Shown here: positions 28,464 through 36,576 of the stretch, in pieces
How the letters are laid out: every line of letters begins with the position of its first letter
How positions within the stretch are numbered: the stretch's first letter is position 1
Assembly (NCBI RefSeq): GCF_039710355.1
Contig: NZ_JBDKWZ010000004.1
Coordinates: 310,001-374,000 of the forward strand
Origin: Rapidithrix thailandica
Lineage (GTDB): Bacteria > Bacteroidota > Bacteroidia > Cytophagales > Flammeovirgaceae
Reading direction: 5' to 3'
DNA: 64,000 nt
The notes under the pieces: generated by a model
Seen by the model: the letters and a program-made list of their open reading frames with translations, nothing else
The model's database searches: none
What the model was told of the DNA's origin: nothing
Program-made: the position numbers and the translations under genes

Positions 28464-29270
28464 ATGAGATTTACACTAACCTTTGAAATTAGTGCCGGTG
28501 ATTTGTTACCATTGAATTACCAGTACGAGATGTCTTCCTGGATTTATAAAGTTTTGCATCAGGCTGATACTGAGTTTGCTAAGTTTTTGCATTCAAAAGG
28601 CTATACATTGGGGGCGAATAAATCTTTTCGTCTGTTTACCTTTTCTAATCTGCATTTACCCCGCAACCAGTGGAAAATCATTGGTGACCGGATCAAGCTC
28701 TTTTGCCGGGAAATTTCTTGTACCATTTCCTTTTTTATAGACGAAGGAGCCGAAAAATTTATTCAGGGATTGTTCCAAAATCAGATTTTTCAACTGGGCG
28801 ACCAGATCACCCGGGTGAAAATGCAGGTGAAGCAAATTGAAGCGAAGCCTGTCCGGGTGATGCGGAATACCTTGCGACTGCGAACCAAGTCGCCGTTGGT
28901 GGTGGCCCGGAAAGAAGAGCGTAGCAACGGACGCTCCATAGCCAAATACCTCTCCCCAAACGATGAAAAGTATTCCCATTACTTTTTTAAGAACCTTCTG
29001 GAAAAATATGCAGCTGCACTGGGAGGTGATAACAATGCCCACCCGCTAAGAGAGGAAGACTTACAATTCAAGCTACTCAGTACCACTCCTAAGCGCAAAG
29101 CCATCGTAATCAAAGCCCATACCCAAGCCGCCACCAAAGTGATCGGCTACCAGTTTGACTTCGAACTCACCGCCCCGGTCGAACTGCTCGAATTCGGTTT
29201 ACAGGCCGGATTTGGTACAGGTAATTCACAAGGCTTTGGCTGTTGCGAGGGGGTAACTAAAGACAAATAA
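28464..29270 (+). CDS. cas6: CRISPR endoribonuclease Cas6, copy 1
   Basis: Cas6 cuts the long CRISPR transcript inside each repeat to give mature crRNAs. The 268-residue protein shows the two-RAMP-domain layout. It starts MRFTLTFEISAGDLLPLNYQ, has candidate catalytic histidines H32 and H43, and ends with the glycine-rich RNA-binding loop GLQAGFGTGNSQGFGCCE. It is the first gene of the cas operon and is followed after 15 bp by a second, shorter Cas6. The length and start resemble the Cas6 usually found with type I-B systems in Bacteroidota, so this copy is the more likely repeat-processing enzyme. Confidence 0.88.
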   Translation: MRFTLTFEISAGDLLPLNYQYEMSSWIYKVLHQADTEFAKFLHSKGYTLGANKSFRLFTFSNLHLPRNQWKIIGDRIKLFCREISCTISFFIDEGAEKFIQGLFQNQIFQLGDQITRVKMQVKQIEAKPVRVMRNTLRLRTKSPLVVARKEERSNGRSIAKYLSPNDEKYSHYFFKNLLEKYAAALGGDNNAHPLREEDLQFKLLSTTPKRKAIVIKAHTQAATKVIGYQFDFELTAPVELLEFGLQAGFGTGNSQGFGCCEGVTKDK

Positions 29271-29285
29271 AGCTATTTATAAAAT

Positions 29286-29945
29286 ATGAGAATACATTTA
29301 TTTCTTTCATCGAATAGTGAACCCGTTCCATTTAATTACCAGTCTGTTTTAACTGGAGTTTTACATAAATGGATTGGGGCCAGCAATGGTGTACATGATC
29401 ACCTTTCCTTATATTCTTTTTCTTGGTTAAATGCGGGAAAAGCAATCAAAAAGGGATTGGATTTTCCCAATGGCAGTAAATGGTTTATTAGTGTGCACCA
29501 TGCGGAGTTGTTGAAGCAAATTATAAAGGGAATACAGACAGATCCATTAGTGAATTGGGGTATGGAAGTGAGGGAGATTTGTATAGAAGAAGAGCCCGAC
29601 TTTTATGAGGAGGCCTGCTTTCAAGTGGCAAGTCCGGTGTTCGTCAAGCGAAGAATTGGCGACCGTATTCAGTTCTTTTATCATCACGATCAACAAGTTG
29701 ACACTTATCTTACAGAAACCCTCCAATCTAAATTAAAGACAGCCGGTTTGGACAGTGATGGAGTTGAGGTCAAGTTTGATAAGGACTATTCAAGACCTAA
29801 AATAAAAGCAATCACCTATAGAGGAATTCAGAGCAAAGGAAGTGTATGCCCTGTCATCGTAAAAGGGAGTTCCGAACAGATTGCTTTTGCCTGGAATGTC
29901 GGGGTAGGTAATTCTACAGGAATTGGTTTTGGAGCTTTGGTTTAA
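29286..29945 (+). CDS. cas6: CRISPR endoribonuclease Cas6, copy 2 (divergent)
   Basis: The 219-residue protein is also a RAMP-fold Cas6. It opens MRIHLFLSSNSEPVPFNYQS, has histidines at 27, 37 and 39 in the region where Cas6 enzymes place the catalytic His, has a central block (FQVASPVFVKRRIGDRIQFF), and ends in the glycine-rich loop NVGVGNSTGIGFGALV. Outside the two ends it shows little resemblance to copy 1, so this is not a recent tandem duplication. A REP-like hairpin (29956-29994) follows. Its substrate may differ from that of copy 1. Confidence 0.78.
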   Translation: MRIHLFLSSNSEPVPFNYQSVLTGVLHKWIGASNGVHDHLSLYSFSWLNAGKAIKKGLDFPNGSKWFISVHHAELLKQIIKGIQTDPLVNWGMEVREICIEEEPDFYEEACFQVASPVFVKRRIGDRIQFFYHHDQQVDTYLTETLQSKLKTAGLDSDGVEVKFDKDYSRPKIKAITYRGIQSKGSVCPVIVKGSSEQIAFAWNVGVGNSTGIGFGALV

Positions 29946-29955
29946 TTATTAACCC

Positions 29956-29994
29956 TTTAACCCTTGAAGAGCTTTAAACTCTTCAAGGGTTAAA
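29956..29994 (+). repeat. REP-like palindrome A (cas6-cas5 gap)
   Basis: Two perfect 16-nt arms (TTTAACCCTTGAAGAG at 29956-29971 and its complement at 29979-29994) flank a 7-nt loop. It belongs to the same family as the palindromes at 35152, 35463, 35882 and 36499. It could also act as an intra-operon attenuator, though no U-run follows. Confidence 0.9.
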
Positions 29995-30006
29995 GAAATA
30001 TTTTTT

Positions 30007-30576
30007 ATGATGTATCATATAGTAAAATATTCAGGTCAGTTTGGGTTCATCAAACCATGGACGGCCGTCCGGGACAGTGAAACCTTTAGCCAACAGTTCT
30101 TAACGCCCTCCATTGTGGAAGGGATTGAAAAGAAACTGTTTCCGGAGCTGCTTCAGGAGCAGGGAATAAAAAAAATCAGAAGACATAGGTTAAACTATCA
30201 AGGGATTGATATACAACAGGAAAAAACGTGGGCAAAAGGCGGAATTTCATTGTATAGAGATAAAGGTATCTGGAAGTCTAACTTAGGAATTCTTAATAGG
30301 GGAGTAATGCTTAATCCGGTGTTGTTCTTAGCTTTTGAAACTGGCGAAGATGCCCAAAAAGCCGTAAAGCAATCCATTTGTTTATGTCGTAACGAAGATT
30401 TACTTTTTCCGGAATATGTAGAACAAATCAGCGGAACGGATTTTGATGAAATCGAGGGTTTTGAGTTGCATTTTACGGATGATACGACTGGTTTTAAAGT
30501 GGGGTACAACCGCTTTGACAATGCGAGCGAAATGTATGGAGAATTAAAGGTTTATGGTCTTCCTGTCAGGCAATGA
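30007..30576 (+). CDS. cas5: Cas5-like protein
   Basis: Cas5 caps the 5-prime handle of the crRNA in the Cascade complex. The 189-residue protein fits the Cas5 N-terminal pattern of a beta strand, an aromatic-rich loop and a conserved helix entry. YSGQFGFIKPWTAVRDSETF is followed by LTPSIVEGIEKKLFPE, which parallels the usual fpTpSa..GiLe motif. The middle strand WKSNLGILNRGVMLNPVLFLAFE also fits. It is the only gene in the operon that can supply Cas5. Its stop overlaps the cas3 start (ATGA). The assignment rests on pattern and position, and the protein is clearly diverged from common Cas5b. Confidence 0.62.
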   Translation: MMYHIVKYSGQFGFIKPWTAVRDSETFSQQFLTPSIVEGIEKKLFPELLQEQGIKKIRRHRLNYQGIDIQQEKTWAKGGISLYRDKGIWKSNLGILNRGVMLNPVLFLAFETGEDAQKAVKQSICLCRNEDLLFPEYVEQISGTDFDEIEGFELHFTDDTTGFKVGYNRFDNASEMYGELKVYGLPVRQ

Positions 30577-32717
30577 TGATGGATTTAAATACCATTTTAG
30601 CGAAAAGCATTAGCCACGGCGGGTTGACTTTATTGGAGCATACTCAACAGGTGGCAGAAACCATAGCAGTATTTGCTCAAAAGTATGCTTTTGACTTTGA
30701 TGTCGAACTGGCTAGAAAAGGAGCTATTTTGCATGATTTAGGAAAAGCCCATCCTGCTTTTCAAAAAAAAGTGAATGGATACAACTATGCAAGTTTGGCA
30801 GAAAAAGGGAAATGGGATTTTGCTCATAGGCATGAACTGTCATCTTTAGCATTCTTGCCAGTGTTTCCTGAAGAAGAATGGGATACCCTGATTGACCTGG
30901 TAGTAGCACATCATAAGTCGATTGAAAATGATCCCAGTGAGAGAGGAATTCTGGATTTAGATCAAAATGACCGCGAATGGATAGAGAACCATTTGTATGA
31001 TTGGGAAAACTGGAAGGATTATGCATTGGAAATCCTGAGACGGTTTGATATCCCTACCCGGGAGGTTTCTATAACGGAAGCCGAACAAGCCTTGAATTAT
31101 GTGGTAACGTATTGTGAAGGTAAAAAGAATGGTTGGTCTCCTTTGCGAGGTTTGTTAAAGTCAGCCGATCATTTTGCTTCTGCATTTATGCGCAAAACCC
31201 AAGCACAATTAACCTCATTGTTTGAAGTGCCTGATTTAAGTTATTACAGAGCCCCGAACCGGCAACATGATCTTTATCCTTTGTCAAAAATATGCACTGA
31301 TGACCGAAGAAGGCACACATTGGTTGTGGCCCCAACCGGGGCAGGGAAAACCGATTTTTTATTGAAGCGTTGCACGGGAAGAATCTTTTATACCCTTCCG
31401 TTTCAAGCCTCAATTAATGCCATGTTTACACGAATTAAAGAGAATGTGCCTAATAAAGACATCAGGCTTTTACATGCAACTTCTAAAATCGTAGCAAAAA
31501 ATAAACTTGATGAGCAGGTACTGCAACCGTTATCAGGTTCGGCCATCAAAGTACTAACTCCTCATCAATTAGCCGCTATGGTATTTGGAACTTCCGGTTT
31601 TGAAAGTGTCATGCTGGATGTGCAAGGGACAGATGTTATTTTGGATGAAATCCATACCTACTCGGATTTTTCCCGCTCTATGGTCATAGAAATTGTAAAA
31701 ACGTTGCTCCGGTTGAATTGCCGGGTGCATATCGGCACAGCCACAATGCCCTCGGTGCTTTATAATGAATTGTTGGAAATTTTGGGGGGAATAACACAGG
31801 TGTATGAGGTCAAACTGGAAGACAAAGTTTTAGACAGTTTTAACAGGCATCAAGTGTATAAAATTGAGAAGGTTGAGGAAGTAGTTGACATTCTGAAAAA
31901 GGCTTTTTTAGAAAATGAAAAGGTTTTACTTGTTTACAATACGATTAAGAAAGCCCAAGAGGCTTATATACAATTGCAAAAGGCATTTCCCAATATCCCC
32001 AAAATGTTAATTCATAGCCGGTTTAGGCGAGGGGACAGGGTGGAGTTAGAAAAGACACTGACAGAAGATTTTAATACAAAAAAAGAGGCTTGTTTGGTGA
32101 TTGCCACTCAAGTAGTAGAGGTGAGTTTGGATATAAGCTTTGATAGGATGATTACCCAGTGCGCACCCCTTGATGGTTTGATTCAGCGGTTTGGCAGGGT
32201 GAATCGCATACGTAACGAACAGACTGTGGGGAAGTATAAACCGGTACATGTGATTCAGCCAAGTGGAAATGTCCTTCCTTACAAAATGGAGGTATTGCAA
32301 GCGAGTTTCGAACAACTGCCAGAGGAGGGAGACGTTTTGCAAGAACGCTCCATACAAGAAAAAATCGATGCGGTGTACCCTGAGCTGGACATGAAAGAAA
32401 TCGATATACACTTGATTTATAAAGAGGGGAAGTATCGAATAAAAGAGCTGCAAAACCACAAAAAGGGAGTGTTGGTGGAAGCCTTAGAAATAGAGAGTGC
32501 TACCTGTATTTTAGAAAGTGACAGGGATGCCTACTTAAGTTCTTCCTGGGAGGAAAGGATACCTCTGGAAATTCCCATCAATTACAAATCCTTGTCTCGC
32601 CATAAAAATAAGTATGAGCAATTAGAGGTAGGAGCATATCCTTTTGTAGTTCCTCAAGAGCTTGAGGAATATAAGGAGTTTGGTTTACAATTGGTTGATC
32701 ACGATAATTTTTTATAA
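30573..32717 (+). CDS. cas3: CRISPR-associated helicase-nuclease Cas3 (HD-helicase fusion)
   Basis: Cas3 unwinds and degrades the target DNA after Cascade binding. The N-terminal HD nuclease has LEHTQQVAE (H22), GAILHDLGKAHPAF (H53, D54), AHRHELSSLA and VVAHHKS. The SF2 helicase has Walker A VVAPTGAGKT near residue 255, motif II LDEIHTYSDF (DEIH near 357), motif III GTATMPS, and motifs V/VI VVEVSLDISFD and GLIQRFGRVNR near 538. All catalytic motifs look intact, so the protein should be active. Three consecutive ATG codons (30573, 30576, 30579) are possible starts; the first overlaps the cas5 stop. Confidence 0.95.
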   Translation: MMMDLNTILAKSISHGGLTLLEHTQQVAETIAVFAQKYAFDFDVELARKGAILHDLGKAHPAFQKKVNGYNYASLAEKGKWDFAHRHELSSLAFLPVFPEEEWDTLIDLVVAHHKSIENDPSERGILDLDQNDREWIENHLYDWENWKDYALEILRRFDIPTREVSITEAEQALNYVVTYCEGKKNGWSPLRGLLKSADHFASAFMRKTQAQLTSLFEVPDLSYYRAPNRQHDLYPLSKICTDDRRRHTLVVAPTGAGKTDFLLKRCTGRIFYTLPFQASINAMFTRIKENVPNKDIRLLHATSKIVAKNKLDEQVLQPLSGSAIKVLTPHQLAAMVFGTSGFESVMLDVQGTDVILDEIHTYSDFSRSMVIEIVKTLLRLNCRVHIGTATMPSVLYNELLEILGGITQVYEVKLEDKVLDSFNRHQVYKIEKVEEVVDILKKAFLENEKVLLVYNTIKKAQEAYIQLQKAFPNIPKMLIHSRFRRGDRVELEKTLTEDFNTKKEACLVIATQVVEVSLDISFDRMITQCAPLDGLIQRFGRVNRIRNEQTVGKYKPVHVIQPSGNVLPYKMEVLQASFEQLPEEGDVLQERSIQEKIDAVYPELDMKEIDIHLIYKEGKYRIKELQNHKKGVLVEALEIESATCILESDRDAYLSSSWEERIPLEIPINYKSLSRHKNKYEQLEVGAYPFVVPQELEEYKEFGLQLVDHDNFL

Positions 32718-32721
32718 CGCT

Positions 32722-34041
32722 ATGTATACAAGTTATGTTGGTAAAAAATTTTTAAAGATTTACAATGAACGTGAGCATCAGGACCTCACTGCCAAAGAGT
32801 TTTTCGAAGAGAAGTTTTTCGGGTTGTTTTTTCAGGATCATGCTCATTTAATGCATGTGGGTAATTCTCCTTTTTTCCAAAAACCTAAAGAAGCTGATGT
32901 AAAAAAGTATGGTAGTAAATCACTGGCTCAGTTAAATAATCTACAGAGCAATATTGCCAATGATGAACCCAATATGGCAATTTTTGTGGGATATGCTGCC
33001 AAAGATTTACAAGGGACAACTTCCGGTCAGTTAAGCAGTATTCAACTACAAATTGATTCGGATGAAATGTATGCTTCCTGGATAGGTGAGGCATTGGCGA
33101 TAGGAGTTAGTGGAGGTTTTATCATGTTGATTGATAAAGAGGAAGTGCTTTGGAACTTGTACGAAGGCTGGAGGTATTATCGTCAGTACTTAACACAAAC
33201 CCCTAATGTAAAGGATAAGCAAATTGAAACCTGGAACGGACATTGGCTCTGCCATGTACTTGATCGGAATTATAACCCTGACGACAAATGGGAAAACTTT
33301 CAATTAGAGACAACTAATGTACAAGGTAATGTAGCAGTGCCCACCAATAGCTGGTCGAAAGTGGTATTTGCTTTATCTAAAAAATATCCCTCTCAGGTAA
33401 TTACCTCATATGCCTATAACCTCTCTCAAACGAATACGACTCTGGGTTTTATCAACCTATACCTGCCTGAAGTTCGCACAATGTATGCGTTGAGAGATGC
33501 AATTTTTCTTCATAAAGAAGAGAGTATCTTAAAAGATAAACAGATTGAAGGACTACAGACTTTTTTCAATTTTAAGTCAGCATGTAAGCTAGGAACAATT
33601 GGTTTGAAAGCATTGGAACCGGATAAGTTACGGTCTTATATGCCTAAGGGCTCAGTGCCTTTTGCGCAAGGAAAGGATTTTAAATTCAAGGATGAAACCT
33701 CTTATTATGATTATCAACTTTATAAACTTTGGATAACTGCCATGTTAAATAAAACAGAACTACTCGATTTGGCTTCACAGGCTGCGGAAGCTTTACTGGC
33801 ATTTGAAAAAACAGCAGAAAAAGGCAAAACGGTTTTTTCTCGCTTGGTAGATGAAGTAAAAACAGCATCAAATATTAGGGTTTTTATAGATAAAATAACA
33901 GAAGTACTAGATCACTCTTCTACAAATGCTTCGGTTTTTAAAAATGTGGTAGAGCAGATCGTCAAGATGCCTACCGATAATTTTCCACTTTTCATTACCC
34001 TTATTCGCTTCGAATATCAGTATCAGAAATCACAGAATTAA
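32722..34041 (+). CDS. Putative Cascade large subunit (Cas8-like)
   Basis: Cas8 recognises the PAM in type I systems. This 439-residue protein was placed by elimination: it sits between cas3 and cas7, has the size of a Bacteroidota type I-B large subunit, and no other gene in the locus could fill the role. It has no CxxC zinc-finger pairs. Visible features are an aromatic N-terminal part (MYTSYVGKKFLKIYNERE), a central WNLYEGWRYYRQYL, and a helical C-terminal part (about 330-439) that may stand in for the small subunit. The frame is open upstream to 32662, but that would overlap cas3; the ATG at 32722 starts 4 bp after the cas3 stop. Confidence 0.58.
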   Translation: MYTSYVGKKFLKIYNEREHQDLTAKEFFEEKFFGLFFQDHAHLMHVGNSPFFQKPKEADVKKYGSKSLAQLNNLQSNIANDEPNMAIFVGYAAKDLQGTTSGQLSSIQLQIDSDEMYASWIGEALAIGVSGGFIMLIDKEEVLWNLYEGWRYYRQYLTQTPNVKDKQIETWNGHWLCHVLDRNYNPDDKWENFQLETTNVQGNVAVPTNSWSKVVFALSKKYPSQVITSYAYNLSQTNTTLGFINLYLPEVRTMYALRDAIFLHKEESILKDKQIEGLQTFFNFKSACKLGTIGLKALEPDKLRSYMPKGSVPFAQGKDFKFKDETSYYDYQLYKLWITAMLNKTELLDLASQAAEALLAFEKTAEKGKTVFSRLVDEVKTASNIRVFIDKITEVLDHSSTNASVFKNVVEQIVKMPTDNFPLFITLIRFEYQYQKSQN

Positions 34042-34055
34042 CCTTTAAAATATTA

Positions 34056-35141
34056 ATGATGAATAACTCTCCTTATATTTATTTACGAGGGCTCCGGCAT
34101 GCCCAACATACGGTTTTTGGTGTGAATGATGGACAAAAATATTTTACGGATCCACAGTTTGGTAGAAAAATGGCCTATTCAAGTGGTCAGCAAGTGAAAC
34201 GGTCTATTATTGAAGCTTTAAACTTACCTTTTGCGGCCATTACTTTTAATTGGGAAATAGATAAAAAGGAAAATAAGGCAAGCCAGAAGGAGCCTCATTC
34301 CCCCTGTGATCCGACTTTTGCTGACCAACTTCTGGGGGGGTACATGAAAGCCGAAAGTGGTAATATGACTGTAAAGCGGAGAAGCCCTCTTTCTATTTCT
34401 GCAATGCGCCCCTTGCATCCACTACTTGGTGGAATTGAATACCCAACGGAAAACTTAAGTTTTGACAGAACTTCTCATCCGGAACACCATCAAGTAAATG
34501 TCTATTGGTTAGATGGGAAAAAAAGAGGTGCACAATTGAGTGATGAAGAATTGTCAGAATGGTTGACTTCCAATAAAAGAAGTTTGCCGAATCGTGCTTT
34601 TATCCAAGATCAAACCCGTGCTACCGGCCTTTTTGTATATGATATTGCTATTGATTTGAGAACGTTGTTTTGTGTCTCTACCAATAAACTAGAGCCAGAG
34701 CTATTTCCTGAGGTAGAAGAAAAGCTAAGGGCAGAAGATTGGGTTGAGGGGAAGAATATTTTTGGTAAATGTTTGATCTGTCCAAAAGAAAAAAGAGAAA
34801 AAATTATCAAAAAACTCGCTAGTGCCTTGATTAATTGGAGGGTAACTTCTAATCAAGCCCGTACATTTAGTTTAATGGAAACGGTAGCTTTAGCCATTAG
34901 CGACAATGCCAACCAAATAGCCTATGCCATCCGGGGGGACTTGCGTGAAGATACGGAAAGACCACAAGCTACACCTAAAATTGATGAAACTACTAAGTCC
35001 AACTTATTTATTACCCCTCTTGCTTCGAGCTATGTAGTGGGATCGGTGGGGAGTGCCGATGCTTTAGACAAGGCTGAAGAGCATCTTATAGGGCTAATGA
35101 AGGCTTTTGATTATGAGAATCAAGGAGCTACAGTACAATAG
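34056..35141 (+). CDS. cas7: Cascade backbone subunit Cas7 (DevR/Cst2-like)
   Basis: Cas7 forms the filament along the spacer part of the crRNA. The 361-residue protein starts with the Cas7 strand YIYLRGLRHAQHTVFGVND and continues with GRKMAYSSGQQVKRSIIEAL, where a serine- and glycine-rich loop precedes a helix. Next comes the thumb-like loop MTVKRRSPLSISAMRPLHPL, then AFIQDQTRATGLFVYDIAIDL and the late RVTSNQARTFSLMETVALAIS, all features of the DevR/Cst2 branch of Cas7. Two adjacent ATG codons (34056, 34059) are possible starts. The RAYT gene and a REP palindrome follow, separating the interference genes from cas4. Confidence 0.88.
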   Translation: MMNNSPYIYLRGLRHAQHTVFGVNDGQKYFTDPQFGRKMAYSSGQQVKRSIIEALNLPFAAITFNWEIDKKENKASQKEPHSPCDPTFADQLLGGYMKAESGNMTVKRRSPLSISAMRPLHPLLGGIEYPTENLSFDRTSHPEHHQVNVYWLDGKKRGAQLSDEELSEWLTSNKRSLPNRAFIQDQTRATGLFVYDIAIDLRTLFCVSTNKLEPELFPEVEEKLRAEDWVEGKNIFGKCLICPKEKREKIIKKLASALINWRVTSNQARTFSLMETVALAISDNANQIAYAIRGDLREDTERPQATPKIDETTKSNLFITPLASSYVVGSVGSADALDKAEEHLIGLMKAFDYENQGATVQ

Positions 35142-35151
35142 TTTATTTTTT

Positions 35152-35182
35152 ACCCTTCAAGAGCTCAAAACTCTTGAAGGGT
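35152..35182 (+). repeat. REP-like palindrome B (upstream of RAYT)
   Basis: Arms ACCCTTCAAGAG (35152-35163) and CTCTTGAAGGGT (35171-35182) are perfect complements around a 7-nt loop. Compared with copy A, one internal pair is swapped (TTGAAG versus TTCAAG) with its partner, so pairing is preserved. Confidence 0.9.
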
Positions 35183-35196
35183 TTTAAACGAAACAA

Positions 35197-35865
35197 ATGA
35201 TGCAACCATCCTTCCAACCAGAAGTCCTCTACCATGTGTACAACCACGCCAATGGTTCGGAAAATTTGTTTTGCAATGAGGGCAATTACGGGTATTTTCT
35301 ACACAAGTACACAGAGTACCTGTTTCCGGTGGTAACTACCTTTGCCTATTGTTTGATGCCCAACCACTTCCACTTTTTGGTGCAGGTAAGGAGGGAAGGG
35401 GAGTTGCTGGCTTTTTACAAAGAACGGTTTGCGGAGAAATTAAAAACCGTATTCGAAGTCACAACTCTTGAAGCGTTCCGAACGCTTCAAGAGTTAAAGA
35501 CCGATGCCCACAAAGTCGTGACAAAACAATGGGCCGATTTTTTAAACGGCTATACCCAGGCCCTGAACCGGCAACAAAATCGCAAAGGCAATCTTTTTCA
35601 GTCGAACACCAAGCGCAAGGAAGTTGATAACACCGCCTATTATACCCATTTAGTCCACTATATTCACTACAACCCCGTGCATCACGGCTTTGCCAAAACG
35701 ATGGAGGAATGGGAATTCAGTTCCTATCAAACTTGCTTAGCCGATAAACCTACCAGACTTCAGCGCGAAGAAGTGCTGGACTGGTTTGGAGGAAAGGAAG
35801 AGTATAAAAAGTATCATCAGTCCAAACCGGCAGAACACTTGGCCTTGGAAATGGAATACCAATAA
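35197..35865 (+). mobile_element. REP-associated tyrosine transposase (RAYT, Y1/HUH family)
   Basis: The 222-residue protein is an HUH single-strand transposase of the REP-associated (IS200/IS605-related) type. It has YHVYNHANGSENLFCNEGNY, the metal-binding YCLMPNHFHFLVQV with the HxH pair, and the tyrosine helix region FLNGYTQALNRQQNRKGNLF, followed by YIHYNPVHHGFA. No TnpB and no IS ends are seen. REP-like palindromes flank the gene (35152-35182 and 35882-35914), and one lies within it (35463-35495), encoding TLEAFRTLQEL in frame. It sits between cas7 and cas4 in the same direction, so it is probably read with the cas operon. Confidence 0.9.
35463..35495 (+). repeat. REP-like palindrome C (inside the RAYT coding region)
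   Basis: Arms AACTCTTGAAGCGTT (35463-35477) and AACGCTTCAAGAGTT (35481-35495) are perfect 15-nt complements with a 3-nt loop. The frame reads through it without a stop, giving an insertion-like peptide between the HUH strand and the tyrosine helix. Confidence 0.9.
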
Positions 35866-35881
35866 TTTTTTTACCATCAAT

Positions 35882-35914
35882 AATTCTTGAAGGGTTTCAA
35901 ACCCTTCAAGAATT
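35882..35914 (+). repeat. REP-like palindrome D (RAYT-cas4 gap)
   Basis: Perfect 16-nt arms (AATTCTTGAAGGGTTT at 35882-35897 and its complement at 35899-35914) surround a single-base centre. The sequence is of the same family as A-C and E. Confidence 0.9.
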
Positions 35915-35939
35915 GCGATGAAGAATTCAACCAAAACTT

Positions 35940-36440
35940 ATGATCACCGCCACTCATCTCACTTATTACTTCGTATGCTTGCGCAAGTTATGGCTTTTCG
36001 ACAAGGGAATCCAGATGGAACACACCTCCGAAACCGTGTACGAAGGCAAACTCATTCATGAAAGCAGCTATCCGCAGCGGCCGGAGAAGTTTACCGAAGT
36101 TGAACTGCCAGGGGCAAAAATTGACTTTTACGATGCCAAAAATAAAGTCGTACACGAAATCAAAAAGTCGGACAAGATGGAGGAGGCCCACCGTTGGCAG
36201 GTGAAATACTATCTGTATCTTTTGCAACAACAGGGGATTGAAGGGGCCATTGGTCGCTTGGAATATCCCAAATTACGGAAAACCGAAACAGTTTCTTTGG
36301 AGGAAGAGGACGAGGAAACACTGACACAAACCTTGGCAAATATAAAAACTCTCCTTTCCCAGGAAAAATGTCCTGACCGCTTGCCTAAAAAAACGTTTTG
36401 CCGCAGTTGCAGTTATTTTGAGTTTTGCTGGACCGAATGA
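35940..36440 (+). CDS. cas4: CRISPR adaptation nuclease Cas4
   Basis: Cas4 trims prespacers and selects those with the right PAM before Cas1-Cas2 integrate them. The 166-residue protein has the iron-sulfur cysteines (C13 in YYFVCLRKLW, and the C-terminal set CPDR...FCRSCSYFEFCW). It also has the RecB-nuclease core: KIDFYDAKNKVVHEIKKSDK with the D...E.K triad, and QVKYYLYLL. It is the first gene of the adaptation module, separated from the interference genes by the RAYT insertion. REP palindrome E follows, before cas1. Confidence 0.94.
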   Translation: MITATHLTYYFVCLRKLWLFDKGIQMEHTSETVYEGKLIHESSYPQRPEKFTEVELPGAKIDFYDAKNKVVHEIKKSDKMEEAHRWQVKYYLYLLQQQGIEGAIGRLEYPKLRKTETVSLEEEDEETLTQTLANIKTLLSQEKCPDRLPKKTFCRSCSYFEFCWTE

Positions 36441-36498
36441 TTTTTAAGATCATAAAAGGCAAGGAGGGGAAATACATCTTTCTTGCCACAGCAATACG

Positions 36499-36531
36499 AA
36501 CTCTTGAGGGCTTCCGACCCCTTCAAGAGTT
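36499..36531 (+). repeat. REP-like palindrome E (cas4-cas1 gap), imperfect
   Basis: AACTCTTGAGGG (from 36499) pairs with CCCCTTCAAGAGTT (36518-36531) with one bulge. This is a degraded member of the same family. It ends three bases before an ATG that opens the cas1 frame. Confidence 0.8.
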
Positions 36532-36576
36532 ACCATGAAAAGAATAAAGAAAAATCCATTTCTTCATAGCAATCCC

